DNA from: Porphyrobacter sp. CACIAM 03H1
GTDB lineage: Bacteria > Pseudomonadota > Alphaproteobacteria > Sphingomonadales > Sphingomonadaceae
DNA length: 64,000 nt
NCBI RefSeq assembly: GCF_002215495.1
Contig: NZ_CP021378.1
Span: forward strand, 3,100,764-3,164,763
Reading direction: 5' to 3'
Shown here: positions 1 to 7,309 of the stretch, in pieces
Layout of the letters: each line of letters begins with the position of its first letter
Position numbering within the stretch: the stretch's first letter is position 1
The notes under the pieces: generated by a model
Database searches by the model: none
Seen by the model: the letters and a program-made list of their open reading frames with translations, nothing else
What the model was told of the DNA's origin: nothing
Made by a program: the position numbers and the translations under genes

Positions 1-760
1 CAAGCTGCCGGGCGCCGGCGGCGTCGAGTTCGAAGCCGTGGGGATCGCTCAGCGGCCAGCCGCGCGCGGCCATCGCGAAGACCGCCATCGCCCGCCAGGT
101 GCCGCCCACAAGATAGAGCGCCCCGTTCACCTCGGGCGGGTTTGCGGCGAGGTCCCAACCGGCCTTGCGGATCGCCTTGTCGAGCGACTTCCTCATCTCG
201 CCCCGGTTCTTGCCGCGGTGTTCGGGCAGGCGCAGCGTGCCGAGCGGCAGCGTGCTCGCCCCCTCGGTCGTGCCGCCCGCGACCCGCACCAGTTCGAGGC
301 TCCCGCCGCCGAGGTCGGCGACGATCCCGCGCGCCTCGGGGAAGGCACCGATGACGCCGTGGGCGCTGAGCAGCGCCTCCTCCTCGCCGGAGATGACCCG
401 CGGAGACAGGCCGATCGCGCGCAGCTCGGCGACGAAGTCCGGTCCGTTCGCGGCATCGCGCACCGCCGCAGTGGCGACCACCTCGACATCCCTGATCCCG
501 AGATCGCCGAGCAGCAGCGCAAAGCGTCTGAGGCCCCGCAGCGCCAGCCCCATCGCCTCGTCGGCGAGGCGCCCCGTGCTCGCGATCTCGCGCCCGAGCT
601 TGGCCGTCACCTTCTCGTTGAGCAGTACCGTGGGCGCGCGCATCGTGCCGCCGTAGACGACGAGACGCACGGTGTTCGAACCGATGTCGATGATCGCGCG
701 TTCCGGCGTCCCGCCGCTCACGGCGCTCTCGCGGTTTTCCCGCCGCCTGTTCCAGATCAT
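1..760 (-). CDS. ppx: Exopolyphosphatase / guanosine pentaphosphatase (Ppx/GppA), 3' end cut by window edge
   Basis: Cytosolic enzyme that hydrolyses inorganic polyphosphate from the chain end (and/or pppGpp). The translated minus strand shows the sugar-kinase/Hsp70-type ATPase fold signatures of the family: the N-terminal phosphate loop IIDIGSNTVRLVVY near residue 25 and a second loop VADLGGGSLELVR around residue 140. The start ATG at 760 overlaps the ppk stop (ATGA), so translation is coupled to ppk, giving a kinase/phosphatase pair on one messenger. About 253 codons are visible; the family is usually 300-500 residues, so the C-terminal part lies outside the window. Ppx and GppA cannot be separated from this fragment; the linkage to ppk favours Ppx. 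Confidence 0.9.
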   Translation of the reverse strand, partial: MIWNRRRENRESAVSGGTPERAIIDIGSNTVRLVVYGGTMRAPTVLLNEKVTAKLGREIASTGRLADEAMGLALRGLRRFALLLGDLGIRDVEVVATAAVRDAANGPDFVAELRAIGLSPRVISGEEEALLSAHGVIGAFPEARGIVADLGGGSLELVRVAGGTTEGASTLPLGTLRLPEHRGKNRGEMRKSLDKAIRKAGWDLAANPPEVNGALYLVGGTWRAMAVFAMAARGWPLSDPHGFELDAAGARQL

Positions 761-2958
761 GCCGCGGCGCCCCGTCTGAGGGAGAGCTTGGGCACGGCCC
801 CCGCCTCGAGCGCGCCACCCCGGCCCGAAAGCGAGGGGTTGGTCATGAAATAGCGGTGGCAGTTGAAGGGCTTGACCCCCGGCTCCGCCTCGACCCGCGA
901 ATAGTGCCCGTCGGGGTGGAGCCACCAGCTCTGCTCGCTGTCGAGCATGTTGGCGAGCAGCACCTGCTGGAGCACCTGGTCGTGGACCGTGCGGTTGAGG
1001 ATCGGGATCAGCGTCTCCACGCGGCGGTCGAGATTGCGGCTCATCATGTCGGCCGACGCGATGAACACCGCCGCATGGGCGCTCGGCATCGGGTGGCCGT
1101 TGGCGAAGGCATAGATGCGGCTGTGCTCGAGGAAACGGCCGATGATCGACTTGACGCGGATGTTCTCCGACAGGCCGACGATGCCGGGCCTGAGGCAGCA
1201 GATGCCGCGCACCACCAGTTCGACCTGCACGCCCGCCTGGCTGGCGGCATAGAGCCGGTCGATCATGGCCTCGTCGGTGATCTGGTTGCACTTCATCCAG
1301 ATCGCGGCGGGCCTGCCCTTCTGGGCATTGGCGATCTCGATATCGATGCGGCGGCAGATTTCCTGGCGCAGGTCGATCGGGGCGATGTGGATGCGCTCCA
1401 GTTCGTGCGGTTCGACATAGCCGGTGACGAAATTGAACATCTTGGCCGCATCGCGCCCGAGCTTGGGATCGGCGGTGAAGAAGCTGAGGTCGGTGTAAAC
1501 CTTGGCCGTGACGGGATGGTAGTTGCCGGTGCCGAAGTGGCAGTAGGTGCGGAAGCTCTCGCCCTCGCGCCGCACCACCATCGCGACCTTGGCGTGGGTC
1601 TTCCAGTCGGTGAAGCCGTAGATCACCTGCACCCCGGCGCGTTCCAGCTTGCTCGCCCACTTGAGGTTCTGTTCCTCGTCGAAGCGGGCCTTCAACTCGA
1701 CCACGGCGGTCACCGATTTGCCCGCCTCGGCCGCCTCGATCAGCGCGTTGATGACCGCCGACTGCGAGCCTGCGCGGTAGAGCGTCTGCTTGATCGCCAC
1801 CACTTCGGGATCGGCGGCGGCCTGACGGATGAAATCGACCACCACCTCGAAGCTTTCGTAGGGGTGGTGGATGACGATGTCCTTCTCGCGGATCGCCGAG
1901 AAGGCATCCCCGTCATGCTCGCGGATGCGCTCGGGAAAGCGCGGGGAATAGGCGTCGAACTTGAGGTCCGGGCGATCCTCGCGGACGATCTCGGCAAGGC
2001 CGTCGATCCCGATCATCCCGTCGGTCTTGATCAGCGCTGCCTCGTTGATGCCGAGCTGTTCGAGCAGCAGGCCTTCTGCCGCCGGATCGAAATCCTCCTC
2101 GATCTCTAGCTGGATCACCTGCCCCCGCCGGCGGCGCTGGATCGCGCTGCGGAAGGTGCGCACGAGATCCTCGGCCTCTTCCTCGATCTCGATGTCGCTG
2201 TCGCGCAGCACGCGGAACAGCCCGTCGCCCTCGATGGTGAAGCCCGGGAACAGCGCCTCGGCATAGCGCTGGATCAGGCGTGCGATCGAGATGTAGAGCG
2301 CCCCGCCCGTCCCGGTCACCTCGTCGGGCACGCGCACGAAGCGGGGGAGCGCGCTCGGGATCAGCACCATCTCGATCAGCTGTTCGCGCGTGGCATCGCG
2401 CGTCAGGGTGAAGAGCAGGCCCATCCCCTCGTTCTGGACGAAGGGGAACGGGTGGGCCGGATCGAGCGCCTGCGGCGTGATGATCGGCAGGATCTCGTTG
2501 AGGAAGAAGCTCTTGAGCCACTTGTGGGCGGCCGGGCTGACCCGCTCCTCGTCGGCGACGTGGATATCCGCTTCGGCCAGCCCTGCCCGCAAGCCGCGCC
2601 AGATCGACTGCTGCATCGCGCTCAGTTCGACCAGCTTGGCGCGGATCGCGGCGAGCTGCTGCGAGGGGCTGCGCCCGTCGATCGAGGGGGTCGCAAGGCC
2701 GCGCTGCACCTGCCCGACGAGACCGGCGACGCGGATCATCATGAACTCGTCGAGGTTGCTGCCCGAGATCGACAGGAACCTGAGGCGCTCGAGCAGCGGA
2801 TAGGCCTCGTTGCAGGCCTCGGCCAGCACGCGCTGGTTGAACTGGAGCCACGAAAGCTCGCGGTTGAAATAGGGGGATTCGTCCGGTCCCAGCTCCACCA
2901 TCTGGGCGGCGCCTGCGCTGGCAGCACGGTGCTTCTTGCCGGTCGGTGACGTGCTCAT
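757..2958 (-). CDS. ppk: Polyphosphate kinase 1
   Basis: Synthesises polyphosphate from ATP through a phosphohistidine intermediate. The 733-residue product starts MSTSPTGKK; this ATG was chosen over an upstream one at 3042 because AACAGGAAATCG gives a ribosome site directly before it. The N domain carries the family signature ELSWLQFNQRVLAEA, and the catalytic core shows both conserved histidine segments, KTHAKVAMVVRREG (phosphorylated His) and CHFGTGNYHPVTAKVYTDLS. Length fits PPK1 (about 690-730). It overlaps ppx by 4 nt downstream. Upstream, after a 158-nt gap, is the virB gene run on the same strand; whether the two are co-transcribed is inference. Confidence 0.97.
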   Translation of the reverse strand: MSTSPTGKKHRAASAGAAQMVELGPDESPYFNRELSWLQFNQRVLAEACNEAYPLLERLRFLSISGSNLDEFMMIRVAGLVGQVQRGLATPSIDGRSPSQQLAAIRAKLVELSAMQQSIWRGLRAGLAEADIHVADEERVSPAAHKWLKSFFLNEILPIITPQALDPAHPFPFVQNEGMGLLFTLTRDATREQLIEMVLIPSALPRFVRVPDEVTGTGGALYISIARLIQRYAEALFPGFTIEGDGLFRVLRDSDIEIEEEAEDLVRTFRSAIQRRRRGQVIQLEIEEDFDPAAEGLLLEQLGINEAALIKTDGMIGIDGLAEIVREDRPDLKFDAYSPRFPERIREHDGDAFSAIREKDIVIHHPYESFEVVVDFIRQAAADPEVVAIKQTLYRAGSQSAVINALIEAAEAGKSVTAVVELKARFDEEQNLKWASKLERAGVQVIYGFTDWKTHAKVAMVVRREGESFRTYCHFGTGNYHPVTAKVYTDLSFFTADPKLGRDAAKMFNFVTGYVEPHELERIHIAPIDLRQEICRRIDIEIANAQKGRPAAIWMKCNQITDEAMIDRLYAASQAGVQVELVVRGICCLRPGIVGLSENIRVKSIIGRFLEHSRIYAFANGHPMPSAHAAVFIASADMMSRNLDRRVETLIPILNRTVHDQVLQQVLLANMLDSEQSWWLHPDGHYSRVEAEPGVKPFNCHRYFMTNPSLSGRGGALEAGAVPKLSLRRGAAA

Positions 2959-3013
2959 CGATTTCCTGTTCCACCCGCCCGCCGCGCACTGGGCGCAAAG
3001 GGCGAGGCCTGAC

Positions 3014-3035
3014 CCCGGCGCATGGATGCGCCGGG
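3014..3035 (-). promoter_or_regulatory. Perfect inverted repeat in the virB11-ppk gap
   Basis: The arms CCCGGCGCAT and ATGCGCCGGG flank a 2-nt centre. As RNA it would form a stem of about 8-9 bp with a small loop in the ppk leader. No T-run follows on the minus strand, so it is not a clear intrinsic terminator; it could act as a transcript-end stabiliser or attenuator between virB11 and ppk. Function is inference. Confidence 0.4.
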
Positions 3036-3082
3036 CCGCCATGTGTTACCAGACGGGGCCGGTGTAAATCAGGATGAGGGGC

Positions 3083-3100
3083 TTGTCACACAAATGTCAA
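3083..3100 (+). promoter_or_regulatory. Pho-box-like direct repeat, reversed relative to ppk
   Basis: TTGTCAC-acaa-ATGTCAA: two TGTCA-containing heptamers with a 4-nt linker (11-nt period), the geometry of a PhoB site (consensus CTGTCAT-N4-CTGTCAT). It lies in the virB11-ppk gap but reads on the plus strand, away from ppk; PhoB sites are normally oriented with the promoter. On the minus strand the same bases contain TTGACA, a possible -35 for ppk. Weak candidate. Confidence 0.35.
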
Positions 3101-3116
3101 TCGCGCGCCCGCGCGC

Positions 3117-4130
3117 TCAGAGGAGCGAGCGGCTGTCGGCGATGCTGGTGATCCCGCGCCTGCCGTTGGCATCGCGGCCAAGCTGCACGATCACGTCGAT
3201 CACGCTCGCGGCATAGGCGATGGTGTCGGAGCGGGTGAGGCCGATGCCGGTCTGCATCACCATCAGCGACAGCTGTTCGAGCGCGCCGCGCAAGCTGTTG
3301 GCGTGGATCGTCGAGAAGCTGCCCGGGTGCCCGGTGTTGATTGCGCGCAGGAAGCTCACGCTCTCCGCGCCGCGCAACTCGCCCAGCACGATACGGTCGG
3401 GGCGCAGGCGCAACGCGGCCTGGAGCAGCTCGTTGGCGGTGACCTTGGCCTCGCCCAGCTCGCCCTTGACCGCGACCAGCCCCACCGCGTTCTCGCCCGG
3501 GAACTTCAGCTCCGGCGTATCCTCGACCAGGACCACGCGCTCGGCCTTGGGGATCTCGCCCAGCATGGCGTTGAGGAAGGTGGTCTTGCCGGTGCTGGTG
3601 CCGCCCGAGATCAGGATCGTGCGCCGCGCCCGGATCGCCGCGCGCAGGAAGGCGATCGGCTGGGTCTGCGGGTCGGGCAGGTCGAACTGCATCTCCCCCG
3701 CGAGCGGGCCCGTGTCATAGGCGTCGAGCGGCAGGTCGAGCCGGCGGTGCCGGCGGATCGCCATCGTCCAGTGCTTGCGGCTGGCGGGCGGTCCGCAGAA
3801 CTGAACGCGCGCGCCGTCGGGCAGCGTCGCGCCGAGCAGCGGGTGTTCGCGGTTGATGCCCTGGTGCGAGACGCGCGCGACCTGTTCGGCGAGGCGCTGC
3901 ACCAGCCGGTCGTCGATCTCCGGGGTCTCGATGCGCTGCATCCCCGGCTGCGCGGCATCCTCGATCCACACCTCACCCGGGCGATTGACCATGATCTCGG
4001 TCACGGTGTCGCGGTCGAGCCAGCGGCGGAACGGCGCGAGATAGGCGTCGAGATAGACGCTGCGCTCCGCCGGGAGCGGCGCGGGTGCCCCGCCCTCCCC
4101 TGAGTCCAGCCGGTGGATGTCCGCGCCCAT
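3117..4130 (-). CDS. virB11: VirB11-type secretion ATPase
   Basis: Hexameric cytoplasmic ATPase that powers type IV secretion pilus assembly and substrate transfer. The 337-residue product has the VirB11 layout: N-terminal domain up to about residue 150, then a RecA-like domain with Walker A GGTSTGKT at 176-183, an Asp box VVLVEDTPELKF, Walker B-like RIVLGELRGAESVSF and the His box GHPGSFSTIHANS. It begins 5 nt after the virB10 stop and is the last vir gene before ppk. Length and all ATPase motifs are intact. Confidence 0.95.
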   Translation of the reverse strand: MGADIHRLDSGEGGAPAPLPAERSVYLDAYLAPFRRWLDRDTVTEIMVNRPGEVWIEDAAQPGMQRIETPEIDDRLVQRLAEQVARVSHQGINREHPLLGATLPDGARVQFCGPPASRKHWTMAIRRHRRLDLPLDAYDTGPLAGEMQFDLPDPQTQPIAFLRAAIRARRTILISGGTSTGKTTFLNAMLGEIPKAERVVLVEDTPELKFPGENAVGLVAVKGELGEAKVTANELLQAALRLRPDRIVLGELRGAESVSFLRAINTGHPGSFSTIHANSLRGALEQLSLMVMQTGIGLTRSDTIAYAASVIDVIVQLGRDANGRRGITSIADSRSLL

Positions 4131-4135
4131 AGCTC

Positions 4136-5272
4136 TCAGCCGCCGACCGCGCTGAAATCGAGATCGCGGGCGGTGAAGACCCGGATCGGCTCGCCCATGC
4201 GCACGCGGATCGTCGGGCTGATCTGGCCCTGCGACTGCACCGCCGAATTGGCCGCGCCCTGCGCGCCCCCGGCGACGATCACGCCGCCGATGCCGCCCGT
4301 CGCCACCGCGCCGAGGCCGCCCACCACCGAGAGCAGCAGGCCCGAGCCGAAGCGCTTGAAGAAGTGGCTGTTGACGTCGCCCTCCAGCCCCGTCGCCCCG
4401 TCGAAGCCGACTGCGGGCGAGCCGAGATTGACCGACACCCCGTCGGGCCGGATCAGGCGGGTCCAGATCACGTAGGCGCGGCGCTGGCCCTGCTGGACGC
4501 CGGCCTGATACTGGCCGATCAGGCGCGAGGAGCGCGGGATCAGCACGCGGCGGCCGTCGAAGCTCTTGACGTCCTGGCTCACCACGGCGCGGACATAGCC
4601 GGGCACGTCGGTGTTGATCGCGGTCTCGAGAATCGCGGGGATCAGCGTGCCTTCGGTCACGGTGGTCGAGGGGTTGGTCATGGCGCGGGCTTGGGCGGGC
4701 GCGCCGCCGACCCCGCCGACGCGGCTGGCGAACTCCGCCGCGCCGCCCGCACCGCCGACCGCCGCGCCCGGCGTGCCCGGGGCCGGCACGGCAGCACCCT
4801 CGGCAACGCGCACGCTGCGCGCCGAGCTTGCGTCGAAGACCAGCTGCGGGCTGGCATAGGGATTGACTGCCGCCTCGGGCATCAACCCCGGATTGTTGAC
4901 CAGCACCGGCGCGGGCGCGGGATCGCCCTGCGGGACGACCGGCACGGCACCGGGCTGCTGCGCCGGATCGACCGGCTGAACCACCACGGGCGCGGCGGCA
5001 GCCTGCGGCGGTGCCACGGCGGGGTTGCCGATGCCCTGCGGTTCGGGGGTGCGCGCGGCGTTCATCGCCCAGAAGGTCACCGCCCCGAGCAGCCCGACCA
5101 CCGCCACCCCGGCGGCGAGCTGCAGCCCGTCGCCCTTGGCCTTGCGGTCGGTCACCGCCGGGAAGGCGGCGCGGCTCGCGAGGTCGATGATCTCGGCGCT
5201 TTCCCGCTCGCGCGGGTCGGCGGCGTCGCCGCCCTCGCCCTTCTTCGGCGGCAGTCGCATGGCCAGACGCAT
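4136..5272 (-). CDS. virB10: VirB10/TrbI-type secretion channel protein
   Basis: Bridges inner and outer membranes in the type IV secretion core. The 378-residue product has a short cytoplasmic N-terminus, one membrane segment at about residues 50-70 (LAAGVAVVGLLGAVTFWAM), a Pro/Ala/Val-rich periplasmic linker, and a C-terminal TrbI domain with the typical stretch VTEGTLIPAILETAINTDVPG, and later RAYVIWTRLIRPDGVSV. The start at 5272 follows an AAGGAGA ribosome site; an alternative ATG lies four codons in. The C-terminal half contains the glycine-rich helices expected to form the outer-membrane pore. Confidence 0.93.
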   Translation of the reverse strand: MRLAMRLPPKKGEGGDAADPRERESAEIIDLASRAAFPAVTDRKAKGDGLQLAAGVAVVGLLGAVTFWAMNAARTPEPQGIGNPAVAPPQAAAAPVVVQPVDPAQQPGAVPVVPQGDPAPAPVLVNNPGLMPEAAVNPYASPQLVFDASSARSVRVAEGAAVPAPGTPGAAVGGAGGAAEFASRVGGVGGAPAQARAMTNPSTTVTEGTLIPAILETAINTDVPGYVRAVVSQDVKSFDGRRVLIPRSSRLIGQYQAGVQQGQRRAYVIWTRLIRPDGVSVNLGSPAVGFDGATGLEGDVNSHFFKRFGSGLLLSVVGGLGAVATGGIGGVIVAGGAQGAANSAVQSQGQISPTIRVRMGEPIRVFTARDLDFSAVGG

Positions 5273-5309
5273 CAGACGGTCTCCTTGGCGGAATGGATCA
5301 TGGTTGCGG

Positions 5310-6110
5310 TCACTTCTTCTTGCCCCGCGGCGCGGAGAGCCCCGCCTGCCGTGCCGAGGGCGGCATGGGGCCGGTGTTGGTGAGGGTCGCGGTGTCGCGG
5401 CCCGAGCGAAGGATGATCTGCGGCGGCACGCCCTCGACCACGACGGTGGCTCCGCGCACGGTGTAGTTGACCGGCCCCTCGTCGCCATCCTCGTTGGTGA
5501 CGAGAATGGCGGGGATGGCGATGCCCTGCGGCCAGGTGAGGAACACCGCGTCGCCATCGTCATAGGTGCGGGTGGGGATCAGTTCCGCCGCCCCCGCGCT
5601 CGCCCAGGCGAAGTTGAGCTTCGTCGGATCGGCGGCTTGCCCCGGGTCTCCCCCCATCGCGGCCGGTTCCGCCGCCGCGCGCAGGGCCTGCGCCTCGGCC
5701 TCGGCGATCGCGGCGAGGCGCGCTTCCTCGGCGGCTTTCTCGAGCTCGGGATAGCGGAACTGCAGCACATAAAGCGCCGAATTCCGGGGGCTGGCGACGA
5801 GGTCGAAGAGGTAGGTGCGCTTGTCCGTCACCACCGTCATGTTGGTGCGCGCGGCGGGCTCCAGCGGCTTCACGAAGAGGATCGTCTGCGCCTTGTTGGG
5901 CTGCACCTGCCAGGCGGCGCTGTCACCGATGGCGACGTTCTCGATCACCTCGTCGGGGGCGAACTTGATGGTGGTCTGGACCTTCACCTTGCCGTCGATC
6001 CGCACCACGGCGTTCTCGTCGAAGACGAGCGTCTGGAGGCGGTCATCCTGCGCCGCCAGGGGCGCGGCAAGCGTGAGGGCGAGGCTCGCGAGGAGCACGG
6101 CGCGGGTCAT
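5310..6110 (-). CDS. virB9: VirB9/TrbG-type secretion core protein
   Basis: Periplasmic component of the type IV secretion core, normally bound to the VirB7 lipoprotein and VirB10. The 266-residue product has a signal peptide (MTRAVLLASLALTLAAPLAAQ), the N-terminal VirB9 domain with TTIKFAPDEVIENVAIGDSAAWQV, a central Glu/Ala-rich linker (about residues 125-160), and the C-terminal domain PTRTYDDGDAVFLTW ... PAILVTNEDGDEGPVNYTV. Its ATG overlaps the virB6 stop (ATGA), with a GGAG ribosome site upstream. This overlap leaves no room for virB8, which usually sits between virB6 and virB9. Confidence 0.93.
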   Translation of the reverse strand: MTRAVLLASLALTLAAPLAAQDDRLQTLVFDENAVVRIDGKVKVQTTIKFAPDEVIENVAIGDSAAWQVQPNKAQTILFVKPLEPAARTNMTVVTDKRTYLFDLVASPRNSALYVLQFRYPELEKAAEEARLAAIAEAEAQALRAAAEPAAMGGDPGQAADPTKLNFAWASAGAAELIPTRTYDDGDAVFLTWPQGIAIPAILVTNEDGDEGPVNYTVRGATVVVEGVPPQIILRSGRDTATLTNTGPMPPSARQAGLSAPRGKKK

Positions 6111-7309
6111 CGATAGGTCTCCGGAGGGGGGGCTTTGGGCGCCGGCGCGGGGGCGGCGGACGAGGCCGTGCGGAAGCGGTTGCCGATCCCGCGGGTGCGC
6201 GAGGCGGCGGGGCCTGCAGGGCCAGTCTGTCCGCTGCCGCCGCCGGTCGCATAGACGCGGGTTTCGCGCGAAACGGTGCCCGCCGGCCCCGCGTCGTTGG
6301 CGGCAAGGCCGGGCTGGAGTGGGGCGACATCGACCCGGCGGGGGGCCAGCGACGCGCTCGCAGGGGTCAGGGCGGGGCCGCGCGGCGCGGTGCCGACAAC
6401 GGGGCCGGCGACCGGCACGGCTCGCGGCGCTTCCGGCCCGCGCTCGCGCTCCTTCGAAGGCACGAGGCCGAACACCTGCCAGCCCGACACCATCGTGCCC
6501 GCGACCTTCAGCGAAAGCAGCATCAGCGCCATGTGCACCGCGCCGACGAGGAAGAACGCCATCGCCGCCTGCTGGTCGATCTGGCCCGGCACGGCGACCA
6601 GCGCGGCCAGCACCGGCACCGCCATCTCGAGCATGATCGATCCGCCCAGCAACGCGAAGAGCGGCGCCAGCGCCATCATCGTCAGCCCCTTGAGCCAGCC
6701 GGTGAACAGCCCGCGCGTGCCCTCGAATAGGGCCAGCACCACGAAGATCGGCCCGACCGCCAGCAGCAGCGCCAGCGCGATCCGCGCTGTCACCAGCAGG
6801 CCGACCGTGCCGAGCAGGAGCAGCATCGCCCCGATCCACATCATCCCGGGCGGCGAGAAGGCGCTGATGTCCTTGGTGTCCCCGCTCGCCTGCTGGACGG
6901 CGAGGAAGACCACGTCGAGCTTCTGGGCGAAGACGCCCGTGGCGCTCTCTCCGCGCACGCCGGTCAGGATTCCGGCGATCTGGTCCGGCCCGCCGATGAA
7001 GATGTTGTAGAACACGCTCGAGAAGGCGACGAAGCTGGTGGCGAAGGTCAGCACCAGCCCCAGCGTCATCATCTTGGGCACCAGCGCGCGAACCGACAGG
7101 TTCGACCGGCCGAGCATCAGCGAGATGCCGAAGAAGCCGACGTAAAGCCCGAGCAGGATCGTCAGCGCGAGCGCCAGCTGGCCCTCGGTCCCGAAAAGGC
7201 GGTTGAAGGCCTGTTCGGAAACGCCGCTGGCGATGCAGTCGACCGCGGTCAGCGCGGCCGAGACGCCGGTGCCCATCGACTGGGAGGCAGAATCGCAGAT
7301 CGCGCTCAT
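6107..7309 (-). CDS. virB6: VirB6/TrbL-type polytopic inner-membrane protein
   Basis: Inner-membrane channel component of type IV secretion. The 400-residue product (start MSAICDSASQSMGTG chosen because its ATG overlaps the virB4 stop, ATGA) has about six hydrophobic segments between residues 40 and 280, including LALALTILLGLYVGFFGISLML and ALLLAVGPIFVVLALF, the latter typical of the TrbL/VirB6 family. The last roughly 120 residues form an Ala/Pro/Arg-rich, low-complexity soluble tail ending PKAPPPETYR. No NTF2-like VirB8 domain is recognisable in that tail. Confidence 0.88.
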   Translation of the reverse strand: MSAICDSASQSMGTGVSAALTAVDCIASGVSEQAFNRLFGTEGQLALALTILLGLYVGFFGISLMLGRSNLSVRALVPKMMTLGLVLTFATSFVAFSSVFYNIFIGGPDQIAGILTGVRGESATGVFAQKLDVVFLAVQQASGDTKDISAFSPPGMMWIGAMLLLLGTVGLLVTARIALALLLAVGPIFVVLALFEGTRGLFTGWLKGLTMMALAPLFALLGGSIMLEMAVPVLAALVAVPGQIDQQAAMAFFLVGAVHMALMLLSLKVAGTMVSGWQVFGLVPSKERERGPEAPRAVPVAGPVVGTAPRGPALTPASASLAPRRVDVAPLQPGLAANDAGPAGTVSRETRVYATGGGSGQTGPAGPAASRTRGIGNRFRTASSAAPAPAPKAPPPETYR